From positions 1 to 33,873 of the forward strand of contig SKTQ01000041.1 of assembly GCA_007122505.1 (NCBI GenBank): a stretch of 33,873 nucleotides of DNA, in the 5' to 3' direction. Shown one piece after another: positions 16,176-24,818 of the stretch. The translations under genes were made by a program, and so were the position numbers. The notes below the pieces were generated by a model. That model saw only the letters and a program-made list of their open reading frames with translations. It did not search any database and had not been told where the DNA came from. Source of the DNA: Bacteroidales bacterium. Its GTDB lineage: Bacteria > Bacteroidota > Bacteroidia > Bacteroidales > UBA7960. Numbering within the stretch: position 1 is the stretch's first letter; each line of letters starts with the position of its first letter.

Positions 16176-19100
16176 ATGAAAGCTATGGGATTGACTCGAT
16201 ATTTTAGGTTGTTGATATCATTTATGATAATCATTGTACTGGCACCCATTGAAAGTTCAGGTCAGTATTTTGGTCGTAACCGGCCAAGTTATCAGCGTTT
16301 TGATTTTCACATGCATCAAACGCCCCACTTTGATATCTACCACTATTTTGAAGATGACTCAGTGGTTACGGCTATTGCCAATACCTACGAGAAATGGTAC
16401 ATCAGGCTCCAGAAGGTTTTCAAAGATACCTTTGAAACGAGGAACCCCATTATTGTATATGCAAATCATCCCGATTTTCAGCAAACCACAGCCATAGGCG
16501 GCATGATTGGTATTGGCACATTGGGTGTTACGGAGGCACTCAGGAACAGGGTTGTTTCTCCAATCCTTGAAACAAATGCCGGTACTGACCACGTTATGGG
16601 TCACGAGCTTGTTCACGTCTTCCAGTTTCGGTCCATGTTTCTCAACGACTCACTCTCCCTGAACTCTTTGCGCAACTTGCCCTTGTGGCTTGTTGAAGGA
16701 ATGGCCGAATACTTTTCCATTGGCAGTGTCGATCCCCATACCGCCATGATCATGAGGGATGCCATCCATCAGGACAAGTTTCCGGATCTCCGTGACATGA
16801 CCCGCAGTTATGAGTATAATCCTTATCGCTTCGGGCATGCCTTTGTGGCGTTTTTTGGACGTACGTGGGGTGACTCCCTGATTGTTCCTTTGTTTTCGGA
16901 AACAGCCAAGTTTGGATATGAACGTGCAATGGAAAGGGTGGTTGGCTTGAGTGCCCGCACCGTGTCAACACTCTGGAAAACTGCCACAGAGAATCATTTT
17001 GCACCATTACTGGAAGATACCACTCGCCATGTGGCTGTTGGTCAGCGAATTCTTTCGAGAGACAATTCGGGAGCCATGAACCTGAGTCCTTCGGTAAGCC
17101 CCGACGGTACTATGGTAGCTTTCTTTTCAGAAAGAGACCTCATTTCCATAGACCTGTTCCTGGCCAATGCTCAAACCGGAGAAATCAAGCGCAAACTAGC
17201 CAGTGCAACCCGCTCCGGTGATATCGACGGCTACAACTTTTTTGAATCCATGGGAACCTGGTCGCCCGATGGCAGCAAGTTTATCCATGTTGCAGTTAAA
17301 CGGGGACGCAACTACCTAATAAAGGTAGATGTTAACAGGCCCCGGCGTACCAGGGAGATCCGCGTACCCGGAGTCCCTTCGCTCAATAATCCAAGCTGGT
17401 CTCCTGATGGAAGCTATTTGGTTTTCAACGGCCTGGTGGAAGGCCGTAACAATTTATTTAAGTTTAACCTGGAAACCAGGGAAGTTACCCAACTGACCAA
17501 CGACCGATATTCATATATCCACGCTTCTTTCTCACCGGATGGACGATGGTTGACCTTTGCCACCGACAGGCCCCAGTCAACACAAGCCGAAGATAAGCTA
17601 AACCTGAAGATGAACCTGGCCGTAATGGACCTCTCAGATCCCGACAGGCCCATTACAGTGCTGGATGTCTTCCCCGGAGCTGAAAACATTAACCCCGTCT
17701 TTACTCCCCAACAGGATGCCATTTATTTCTTGTCAAACAGTGACGGATTTCGTAATTTGTTTCTCTATGAAATGGAAACAGGGGATGTTTACCGGCTGAC
17801 TGATCTATATACTGGTATCAGCGGTATTACACATATGACCCCATCCATCAGTGTAGCAAGGGAAACCGGTGAAGTATTATACAGTCATTTTCAGAAAGGG
17901 GGATATTCCGTATACCGTGCACATCCCGATGAGTTTGACAGGGTACAGGTAGACCCTATGCAGCTGGATATGCATGCTGCAACCCTCCCACCCTATGAAC
18001 GCCTTGTGCCGGCCATCGTGGATGCCAGTCTTGCCATAGAGCCTATGGAACCCATCCTTCCCCCGGATGTTTTTGAGGAAAAACCATTTGACGGCCGCTT
18101 TGGACTGACATTTATCGGCAGTTCGGGTGTCGGTGTAGCGACCAACCGTTTTGGTACCGGTATGGCAGGAGGTGTAAGCATGATGTTCAGCGACATTATC
18201 GGAGACAACCAGTTGTTTACCACGCTGGCGGTGAACGGCGAGATATATGATTTTGGTGGAATGGTTGGCTATCTCAATCAGAAGAGCCGTATCAACTGGG
18301 GTGCTTCGGTTTCCCACATTCCCTACACATTTAATACATTGAGATTTATACGGGATACCCTTATGACAGAACAGGGGCCCGTGGGCGTGGATAACCTGCA
18401 GCTGCTGACGCAACGAACGTTTGAAGACCAGCTGGGATTATTTGCCTCTTTCCCCATCAGCACCACCCGCCGTATCGAAGCAGGCGCCAGCGTTGCCTGG
18501 TATTACTTCCGGATTGATGCCATCAACAATTATTATTTTCAGGGCTTCCGTGTTGGTGAAGAAAGGGAGCGCCTTGATGCCCCCGACGGGTTTAACCTTC
18601 AGCGTGTGAACCTTGCATACGTTGGCGATAACTCCTTTTTCGGGATGGCATCTCCCATGGCAGGCTTCCGCTATCGGCTCAGCGGTGAACGGATGTTTGG
18701 AGAAATAAACATGTACAACGTGGTGGCCGATTACCGGCATTATCTCCGCAGACATCCCTTTACTTTTGCCTTCAGGGGTATACACTATGGACGCTATGGC
18801 AAAAATGCCGACAACAGCCTTTTTTATCCGTTGTATCTGGGTTATCCGGGATTTGTCAGGGGGTATGATTATACCACACTCCGCCAGATCGAGAAAACCT
18901 TTGATGATGCATTTACATTTGAACAGCTTCTTGGCAGCAGGGTGATGCTTGGCGGGCTGGAAATTCGTGTGCCATTTACCGGCCCGGAACAACTTGCACT
19001 TATCTCCAGCGGATTCTTCTTTACGGAGCTTGCATGGTTCCTGGACGCGGGGGTAGCGTGGACAGGCGATACACGCATTACGCTTGACCCATCAAAAGGT

Positions 19101-19259
19101 ATGGACCCCGGCCGTCGTTTCCCTGTGTTCAGTACCGGTCCATCTCTTCGTATCAACCTCTTTGGAGCACTCATTCTTGAACCCTACCTGGCATTTCCGT
19201 TCCACACAAGAGGCATCAGAGAAGGCGTGTGGGGGCTGAACTTCTTGCCAGGTTGGTAA
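16176..19259 (+). CDS. Outer-membrane protein: gluzincin-like peptidase - PD40 propeller - beta-barrel
   Basis: This 1027-residue protein has a signal peptide to about residue 29 with Gln following (SSG/QYFG). A peptidase-MA-like domain (about 35-290) has the zinc motif HELVH at 143-147 and the third ligand probably E174 in LPLWLVEGMAEYFS. Five WD40-like/TolB-type repeats follow (SPSVSPDGT, GTWSPDGSK, PSWSPDGSY, ASFSPDGRW, PVFTPQQDA; about 300-560). From about 640 a BamA/surface-antigen-like barrel runs to the C-terminal Trp, the aromatic end typical of barrels inserted by BAM. The barrel should sit in the outer membrane, but the side on which peptidase and propeller lie is unknown. Zinc ligands look intact, so activity is plausible. 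Such proteins are often labelled TolB-like or BamA-like; no transport role is shown. Confidence 0.87.
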   Translation: MKAMGLTRYFRLLISFMIIIVLAPIESSGQYFGRNRPSYQRFDFHMHQTPHFDIYHYFEDDSVVTAIANTYEKWYIRLQKVFKDTFETRNPIIVYANHPDFQQTTAIGGMIGIGTLGVTEALRNRVVSPILETNAGTDHVMGHELVHVFQFRSMFLNDSLSLNSLRNLPLWLVEGMAEYFSIGSVDPHTAMIMRDAIHQDKFPDLRDMTRSYEYNPYRFGHAFVAFFGRTWGDSLIVPLFSETAKFGYERAMERVVGLSARTVSTLWKTATENHFAPLLEDTTRHVAVGQRILSRDNSGAMNLSPSVSPDGTMVAFFSERDLISIDLFLANAQTGEIKRKLASATRSGDIDGYNFFESMGTWSPDGSKFIHVAVKRGRNYLIKVDVNRPRRTREIRVPGVPSLNNPSWSPDGSYLVFNGLVEGRNNLFKFNLETREVTQLTNDRYSYIHASFSPDGRWLTFATDRPQSTQAEDKLNLKMNLAVMDLSDPDRPITVLDVFPGAENINPVFTPQQDAIYFLSNSDGFRNLFLYEMETGDVYRLTDLYTGISGITHMTPSISVARETGEVLYSHFQKGGYSVYRAHPDEFDRVQVDPMQLDMHAATLPPYERLVPAIVDASLAIEPMEPILPPDVFEEKPFDGRFGLTFIGSSGVGVATNRFGTGMAGGVSMMFSDIIGDNQLFTTLAVNGEIYDFGGMVGYLNQKSRINWGASVSHIPYTFNTLRFIRDTLMTEQGPVGVDNLQLLTQRTFEDQLGLFASFPISTTRRIEAGASVAWYYFRIDAINNYYFQGFRVGEERERLDAPDGFNLQRVNLAYVGDNSFFGMASPMAGFRYRLSGERMFGEINMYNVVADYRHYLRRHPFTFAFRGIHYGRYGKNADNSLFYPLYLGYPGFVRGYDYTTLRQIEKTFDDAFTFEQLLGSRVMLGGLEIRVPFTGPEQLALISSGFFFTELAWFLDAGVAWTGDTRITLDPSKGMDPGRRFPVFSTGPSLRINLFGALILEPYLAFPFHTRGIREGVWGLNFLPGW

Positions 19260-19263
19260 AGGT

Positions 19264-19347
19264 AAATGTGTAAATTAGCTGATGTGCAAATGTGCAAATT
19301 AGCTGATGTGCAAATATGTAAATTAGCTGATGTGCAAATGTGCTGAT
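19264..19347. repeat. Tandem 24-base repeat, 3.5 units
   Basis: Three units of 24 bases with one or two changes each (aaatgtgcaaattagctgat plus gtgc), followed by half a unit. The array starts 5 bases after the stop of the barrel protein and ends 13 bases before the four-helix-bundle gene. The units share the AAATGTGCAAAT theme with the arrays near 9657 and, in reverse complement, with 19881-20019. Confidence 0.85.
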
Positions 19348-19360
19348 TTTATGGAGGGGT

Positions 19361-19714
19361 TTATTTGGGGATTCGTTTTTTTGTTGTGGAGATTATTTTT
19401 CCAAGAATCTTTTTAATACCAGCTATTTCACTAAGCAAGCCTCCGGGATTCGGATAGTTCTCAGATGATTCACATAATAACAACCAATATTCGGTTTCTT
19501 CGGCTTCTTTGCCCGCGATTTTTATTTTGTGACAAAAGTCAGCAACGCTCTCAGCGTTTTGTGCTTCACGGATTGATGCACCAACAGATGTTCCTGCTTT
19601 CATTAATTGATTTGCAATGACAAACTTCCTTTGCTGTTCAAGCAATTCACAGTATTTGATTATATTCAAAGCAAAAGAAAAACTTATTTCTAAAACCGCA
19701 TTCTTTTGAGCCAT
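19361..19714 (-). CDS. Four-helix-bundle protein (S23/IVP family)
   Basis: The ATG at 19714 (MAQKNAVLEISFSFALNII) is preferred over the TTG of the track at 19744, because a TATCTTTG promoter box lies 39 bases before the ATG and almost on top of the TTG. The 117-residue product has the family signature: SFSFALNIIKYC, FVIANQLMKAGTSVGASIREA, FCHKIKIAGKEAEETEYWLLL and a final helix. Relatives are encoded in 23S rRNA intervening sequences and beside diversity-generating retroelements (Avd), where they form pentamers that bind nucleic acid. Here it stands outside any rRNA, bracketed by short-period repeats. Family is sure; function unknown. Confidence 0.92.
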   Translation of the reverse strand: MAQKNAVLEISFSFALNIIKYCELLEQQRKFVIANQLMKAGTSVGASIREAQNAESVADFCHKIKIAGKEAEETEYWLLLCESSENYPNPGGLLSEIAGIKKILGKIISTTKKRIPK

Positions 19715-19752
19715 TATTTGATGAATATGAGTGTTGTCATACAAATATTCAT

Positions 19753-19760
19753 CAAAGATA
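19753..19760 (-). promoter_or_regulatory. -7 box of the four-helix-bundle gene
   Basis: TATCTTTG on the minus strand fits TAnnTTTG. The upstream -33 region is only a T-run (TTTTTTT), so it is a weaker promoter. Confidence 0.45.
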
Positions 19761-19880
19761 ATTAAAAAATATTTGATATTAAAAAAACATATTTTTATTG
19801 CAAAAAACTGTTATATTTAAACCACTAACAAACCACCGACTAATTATCATACCCCCTCACTAAACCACCTCTCCATGCGT

Positions 19881-20019
19881 ACATTTACACATTTGCACAT
19901 TGGTAGATTTGCTCATTGATACATTGGTACAATAGCTAATTGGTAAATTTACCCATTGATAGATTGGCACCTTGCACATTTGCAAATTGATACATTGGTA
20001 CGTTTACAAATTTGCACAT
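19881..20019. repeat. Degenerate 9-12-base array (CATTTGCACATT / GATACATTGGTA)
   Basis: About twelve degenerate units (acatttgcacattgg, gatacattggtac, aaatttgcacattt) run up to the stop codon of the SSS transporter at 20020. They are the reverse complement of the AAATGTGCAAAT theme on the other side of the four-helix-bundle gene. The 120 bases between the gene promoter and this array are AT-rich and featureless. Confidence 0.8.
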
Positions 20020-21537
20020 TTACTCATCGGTTTTCACTTCCTCCATCGCCTTGGCCAGCGACGTTTCTTTTGTGTAAAAGCGTCCCCATTTGGTCGACGG
20101 ATCGGGTTTCGTGGCCAGTGAAACGATGATCAGAGCGAGGATGGAAGCGCTGGCTGCGGGCAGGATGATGTATTGCTCGCTTAACAGTTGTGTGCCGTAC
20201 AAGTTTGACATGATGGAGTTGGTAATAGTGATGAAAAGGGTGACGCCCATACCGGTAGCGATTGAAGCCACGCCACCGGATACGGTCACCCGTTTCCACA
20301 GGAATGCCGCCAGAAGGGCAGGAGTAAGGCCTGCCCCAACCATGGTATAAGCGGTTAGTGCCATAGCCAGAATGGTTTCGAACTGCGTGAGGATCAAATA
20401 AGCCAGTAAGCCCAGCAAAACCACCATCACACGCTGAAACACCACGATCATTTTGGGATCTGCAGTTTTATTGATAAACCGTTGGTAAACATCCCTGGTG
20501 AGGTTGGTAGATGGTGTCAGCAGGAAACTGTTGCCTGTCGAGGTGATGATGGCTACAGATGCTGCCAGCAAAAGCAACCCTCCCCATACCGGCAACCCCA
20601 CTTCAGTGCTGTATCGCGCTGTATGCAGGATAATCCTCTCCGCATTTTCTGCAGCCAGGAAAAGTTCAGTTGAGCTTAATCGTTCCATCACATTAAAATG
20701 GCTGAAAGCGAATATTGCCAGTGAAGCCAGGGCTGTTTCCACCACAATGGTTCCTGAAACCCAAAAAACAACGGCTTTTTTTGCTGATTTTTCGTTTCGT
20801 GCAGAAAAGAACTTTTGGTACATATTGGACTCGCCGAGCAGGAGAAAGAAGGTAGGTAAAAATATCCCCATTGCCCAGAAAAAGTTTTTGTCGCCAAAAA
20901 TCTTGAAGTGCGACGGATCCAGTGTTGCTGTGAGGTGTTCGGCGCCACCGATATTGATGAACACGATGGGCGCTGCCACAAGCATTGCCACCGTAATCAC
21001 GGCTCCGTTGATGACGTCCACTGAGACAATTGATAACATCCCCGCAAAGGCGGTGAAGGTAATGATAAATGCCGCGGTTAGCAACACACCCTGCCACTCA
21101 GGAATGCCGGCAACCAGGTCCAGGACAAATCCGCCGGCACGGAACTGATATCCCACGATGGTTGTATAAGCGATCACGATCACGATGGTGCCGAGGATTC
21201 GTGCGTATTTGTTGTATCTCAGCTCCAGAATGTCCGGCACGGTGTATTCAGCGATACGGCGCACACGGGCAGCCAGGAAGAAAACAATGATGATGCCTAT
21301 CCATGCACCTGCTGCCATCCAAAGTTCGGAGAACCCCACTTTTACAGCCAGTCCGGCGCCGGCCAGCAAACTGCCTGACCCCATCCAGGTACAAAGCAGT
21401 GTGCCTACCAGACGGGCGGTTGACACCGAGCGCCCGGCAACCATAAAATCTTCCTGGTTTTTAACCCTGAAACTCTTGTAAATGGAAATGCTCATCAGCA
21501 AAACCAGGTATCCGATAACAACCCACAGGAATATCAT
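20020..21537 (-). CDS. Sodium:solute symporter (SSS family)
   Basis: This 505-residue protein has about thirteen membrane helices. SSS features visible are the N-terminal helix followed by NQEDFMVAGRSVS, WMGSGSLLAGAG in the unwound first core helix, YTVPDILELRYNK, and later the STGNSFLLTPSTNLTRDVY segment, which carries the sodium-site Ser/Thr residues. The protein should import a small solute (amino acid, carboxylate, sugar or vitamin) with sodium through the inner membrane; the substrate cannot be told. The gene stands alone, with a TACCTTTG box 41 bases upstream. Its stop codon directly abuts a repeat array. Confidence 0.92.
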   Translation of the reverse strand: MIFLWVVIGYLVLLMSISIYKSFRVKNQEDFMVAGRSVSTARLVGTLLCTWMGSGSLLAGAGLAVKVGFSELWMAAGAWIGIIIVFFLAARVRRIAEYTVPDILELRYNKYARILGTIVIVIAYTTIVGYQFRAGGFVLDLVAGIPEWQGVLLTAAFIITFTAFAGMLSIVSVDVINGAVITVAMLVAAPIVFINIGGAEHLTATLDPSHFKIFGDKNFFWAMGIFLPTFFLLLGESNMYQKFFSARNEKSAKKAVVFWVSGTIVVETALASLAIFAFSHFNVMERLSSTELFLAAENAERIILHTARYSTEVGLPVWGGLLLLAASVAIITSTGNSFLLTPSTNLTRDVYQRFINKTADPKMIVVFQRVMVVLLGLLAYLILTQFETILAMALTAYTMVGAGLTPALLAAFLWKRVTVSGGVASIATGMGVTLFITITNSIMSNLYGTQLLSEQYIILPAASASILALIIVSLATKPDPSTKWGRFYTKETSLAKAMEEVKTDE

Positions 21538-21577
21538 AATCAGTAGTTTTAGTTTGGTTCGTTTTTTACACTGCGGA

Positions 21578-21585
21578 CAAAGGTA
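21578..21585 (-). promoter_or_regulatory. -7 box of the SSS symporter gene
   Basis: TACCTTTG on the minus strand fits TAnnTTTG and lies 41 bases before the ATG. No good -33 box was seen. Confidence 0.5.
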
Positions 21586-21712
21586 AAAATTTTTGTTTTT
21601 AAAATCCTGTTCTGCATTTTTTTCAAGCTCCCAGGTTACCTGTTTAATGCCTTAACAAATGGACTGCTTGCTTCTATTTACCTTTTGCTTGTCGGCCTTA
21701 AATCAAATTGAT

Positions 21713-21808
21713 CCTCTTTGCGCTTTGCGTGAATTATTTTGCGGCCTTAGCGAGGAAGAAAAATTCCGCGCAAAGATCGCTGAGATAAAGACACGCAAAG
21801 AAAATGTA
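21713..21808. repeat. CTTTGCG/CGCAAAG palindromic repeat, copy 3 (diverged)
   Basis: It begins cctctttgcgctttgcg and ends cacgcaaagaaaatgt, keeping the complementary ends of copies 1 and 4 with a shortened, diverged middle. It leads directly into the left direct repeat. Confidence 0.7.
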
Positions 21809-21824
21809 CCAATTTATCAATGAT

Positions 21825-22040
21825 AAAATGTATCAATGATTCGATTATCAATGATCAATGAAAAATTTTTGTTATGATTGACTGATCAAGCCCGGCCTAT
21901 AGAGGTGGTGGCAAATCAGTTCCCGTTTTCCTGCCTGCTTCATACTTTTTATCCTGTGCCAACATTTTACTGCATACTGCCTACTGCTTACTAACTACTT
22001 TTTACTTTCACCCCCTCGCCCCTCTCTCTTTCGCCCCCTC
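21825..22040. repeat. Left copy of a 216-base direct repeat
   Basis: It is nearly identical to 24461-24675: by eye four substitutions and one T of length difference. The core includes gttatgattgactgatcaag, a non-repetitive stretch (gcctatagaggtggtggcaa), a CTACTGCTTACTAACTAC run and a pyrimidine-rich tail. It ends 35 bases before the stop codon of the HhH-barrel gene. No gene lies in 21586-22074. Confidence 0.92.
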
Positions 22041-22074
22041 CCTCATTCTCCACCTCACATCGACTTACCTTAAC

Positions 22075-24162
22075 CTAAAACCGCAACCGAATTTGTGCTT
22101 TAACTTCCGTGCGGGTGTTTTCGTCAATGGTCTCCAGTCCGGAACCTGACGAATTTCGGTTGGTATAGGTAGTGTTTGCCAATCGCATGTATATATCCAC
22201 TTGTCTGTGAACGCGGTATCTGATCAGTAAATACGTGCGAAACCCTTTGTCTGAGTAGAAGGGAAATGAGAAGGCATACAACACATCATGCTCATAGGCA
22301 TATATACGTGAATCAAACCCGTCTGTGTCAAAAAGTGCATATCTGATGGTTATGGCAAAAGGACTGGAAAGGTTGCGGTAGAGGATGTCCTGGTAAACCA
22401 TATATCCCTTTTGTATTTCGTCGCCGTAGCGGTGATGGATCATTTCCAGCCTGTTTCTTATGGAAACAGTTTGACTTACCGCATATGAAAGGTGAAGCCG
22501 GAATTGTGTCCGGACCACATCTTCCAGGTGCCTGATCATGACCGGATCCCTGGTATTGAGTGGTTTGGTTTTTTGCCGGAAGCGCGCGATCAGTTCGGTG
22601 TTGCGAGCCGGCCGGTAGTGGAGGCTGACAAGGTAATCGCTGCCCATAGATGGCATGTATGTTCTGAACTTCATCCAGGGAAATCTAAAATGATCGGCAA
22701 ATGCATGTATTCGGATGGTTGGAGTCAGCCTGACGGATGTTCCGACATATACCCCGGATTCATTGGCTGCCCGTGTGTTTTCGCCGAATGAAGCAGTCAT
22801 GGGGTTCTGGTATGCTCGGTCGTAGTGCCGCCATGCTAACGAAAAGGAAACCCTTCTGTGCAGACTGATCATGAGTCCATTTAGAAAAGCAACCCTGCCA
22901 TTGTTTCCCATGGACACTTCGCCGAACAGATTGATATTGTGTGCGAGGTACTGATAATCGAAACCCATTGCCTGAAAATAATGATGGCTGAAATCGAACT
23001 GGTTATAAAATGAAAGATTTCGCTGGTATTGGGCTGCCAGTTGCATGTGGTAAGCGGTGACTCCAAGACTTAACCGGTTTTTTTGAAATCCAAGATTGCC
23101 TCCCCAAATGGTTTCCAGCACTGCATTTTTTCCTTCAAGCTCACGGGGTGTCCTATGGAGTCCGGATTGCTGCAGGCTACTGATGACCATGGGATTCCCT
23201 TCATCATCGGCGGGAGCAATAACGTTGGCATCACGATGTTTGGAGGAAAAGAAGCCGGTCAGCCGGAACGGTCCCCACCGAGTTGTTGCACCAACTCCGC
23301 GCATAAAGTTGTTTTCATCCACAGAGGTGTATTGACGAAGGCCGGGCCCGTTCTTTTTCACAGCAATGGCTTCAGCGCTTTTCCCGAAAGCCATGCCAGA
23401 CCACAATGTAAGCCCCTGCCCGAATTGTGCCTGGTAGTCGCCAACTGACAAGGCACTTATCCGCCCAAAATCACGCAGATGCAGGTGTGCCGAATAAAAG
23501 TCAAAACCCCTGGGTTGGGACCCCCTGAAAAACTCTTCCCCCGGATCTTTTTCTGCGGTAATTCCGAAACTGATATTCTGATACCATGTAAATCGGTATC
23601 GGCTGTACAGCCGATAGGGACTGCCTAAGTATCTGGCGTTTGGATTAGCATGAAGCTCTTCCGGGTCAATAGGCGCATAGCCTCTTTGTTCTTCAAACAG
23701 CTGCTGGTAGCGAAGAAAAAAAACATGGCTGCCATCGCGGAGCATGCTGTCGAACCTGAAATGCCGGCGCGGATGATCATCCGACAAGGTTACAAAAGGC
23801 AACATCGTTTCAATGGTTTGCATGTCGAAACCATCAATGGTTTGCAATTCATATATACTGATGAGTTGTCCGTGTTCCTTTATATGAAGCAAAAGATTGC
23901 TGATCTGGATGTCGTTTAGCATATAAAGCTGTCTTAACTCCTCCGTATGGGTGTTGTTGAGATTTATCGGCCTCGACAGCAGCCATTCCAGTTCCTCTGC
24001 CAGGGCTGCGAATTCTGCACCGTCAGCCTCCGACATTTCAACAAGACTTTCTACATGCTGCATCAGTTGTTCCTGTGCATTCTCCTGCCCCTCCTGGGCA
24101 TGAAGGATTTGGTGAAATGAACAAATTCCGGTTAGTATCAGGATGATCAATGAGTTTTTCAT
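22075..24162 (-). CDS. Secreted helix-hairpin-helix protein with outer-membrane beta-barrel
   Basis: The ATG at 24162 (MKNSLIILILTGICSFHQILHA, then QEGQ) gives a clean signal peptide; the track start is a TTG six codons upstream. The product has 695 residues. Residues about 55-125 hold a ComEA-like helix-hairpin-helix unit (RPINLNNTHTEELRQLYML, GQLISIYELQTIDGFDMQTI). The rest, from about 150, is a long series of amphipathic strands with many aromatic and Arg residues, ending in RLRF, as in outer-membrane barrels. HhH units usually bind DNA non-specifically, so a periplasmic or surface DNA-binding role is possible but unproven. It is flanked by two 216-base direct repeats; upstream on its strand lies a PorV-like gene. 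Family members occur widely in Bacteroidota without known function. Confidence 0.83.
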   Translation of the reverse strand: MKNSLIILILTGICSFHQILHAQEGQENAQEQLMQHVESLVEMSEADGAEFAALAEELEWLLSRPINLNNTHTEELRQLYMLNDIQISNLLLHIKEHGQLISIYELQTIDGFDMQTIETMLPFVTLSDDHPRRHFRFDSMLRDGSHVFFLRYQQLFEEQRGYAPIDPEELHANPNARYLGSPYRLYSRYRFTWYQNISFGITAEKDPGEEFFRGSQPRGFDFYSAHLHLRDFGRISALSVGDYQAQFGQGLTLWSGMAFGKSAEAIAVKKNGPGLRQYTSVDENNFMRGVGATTRWGPFRLTGFFSSKHRDANVIAPADDEGNPMVISSLQQSGLHRTPRELEGKNAVLETIWGGNLGFQKNRLSLGVTAYHMQLAAQYQRNLSFYNQFDFSHHYFQAMGFDYQYLAHNINLFGEVSMGNNGRVAFLNGLMISLHRRVSFSLAWRHYDRAYQNPMTASFGENTRAANESGVYVGTSVRLTPTIRIHAFADHFRFPWMKFRTYMPSMGSDYLVSLHYRPARNTELIARFRQKTKPLNTRDPVMIRHLEDVVRTQFRLHLSYAVSQTVSIRNRLEMIHHRYGDEIQKGYMVYQDILYRNLSSPFAITIRYALFDTDGFDSRIYAYEHDVLYAFSFPFYSDKGFRTYLLIRYRVHRQVDIYMRLANTTYTNRNSSGSGLETIDENTRTEVKAQIRLRF

Positions 24163-24220
24163 TTGTTTTTCATTTTGCAACTAACTGTGTTGCGGTCTTT
24201 TATAGATTATTTTTAAGCTG

Positions 24221-24237
24221 CCCCTTCAGGGCGTTCC
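24221..24237. repeat. REP-like hairpin, second copy
   Basis: CCCCTTCAGGGCGTTCC repeats the 3' half of the element at 9387-9466. The following bases (cgcaaatcctc) also resemble cgcgaatcctc after the first copy. Confidence 0.55.
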
Positions 24238-24286
24238 GTTTAACACCGCAAATCCTCTCACAGTTGCTGCGAATGCATAATACAGC

Positions 24287-24403
24287 CTTTCTTTGCGCGT
24301 TTTGCGTGATTTAACTTTTGCGGCCTTTGCGAGGAAAAAAGAGCAATAGCGGATTTCGGTTGATTTTTTCACCGCAAAGACGCAGAGCACGCAAAGAAAA
24401 TGT
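24287..24403. repeat. CTTTGCG/CGCAAAG palindromic repeat, copy 4
   Basis: The element is full length and closely matches copy 1 at 9543, including a shared internal stretch gcggttgattttttcaccg or its near variant. The ends are complementary. It is followed by units of aaaatgtaccaatttattaatgtg repeated up to the right direct repeat. Confidence 0.8.
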
Positions 24404-24460
24404 ACCAATTTATTAATGTGAAAATGTACCAATTTATTAATGTGAAAATGTACCAATGTG

Positions 24461-24675
24461 AAAATGTATCAATGATTCGATTATGAATGATCAATGAAAA
24501 ATTTTTGTTATGATTGACTGATCAAGCCCTGCCTATAGAGGTGGTGGCAAATCAGTTCCCGTTTTCCTGCCTGCTGCATACTTTTTATCCTGTGCCAACA
24601 TTTTACTGCATACTGCCTACTGCTTACTAACTACTTTTACTTTCACCCCCTCGCCCCTCTATCTTTCGCCCCCTC
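24461..24675. repeat. Right copy of the 216-base direct repeat
   Basis: This is the counterpart of 21825-22040 in the same orientation, 2.64 kb away. It continues into a pyrimidine-rich tail and a short AGCTCCC/AGTTCCC array (24695-24728) that ends in CATAATCAATC. The left copy lacks that tail. The region 24181-24818 holds no gene. Confidence 0.92.
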
Positions 24676-24818
24676 TCTCCCTCTCTCCTTCGTCCTCCCA
24701 GCTCCCAGTTCCCAGTTCCCAGCTCTCATAATCAATCTCCCTTGTGCGTAAAACTCAAATACCCGGCTAATTTCATGCATACACACATTTTGAAGTGTTA
24801 AAAATGCTGTTTCCACCA

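Noticed and set aside
19361-20019. Diversity-generating retroelement around the four-helix-bundle gene
   Set aside because: No reverse transcriptase, template repeat or variable-repeat target gene was found; only the Avd-like family resemblance exists.
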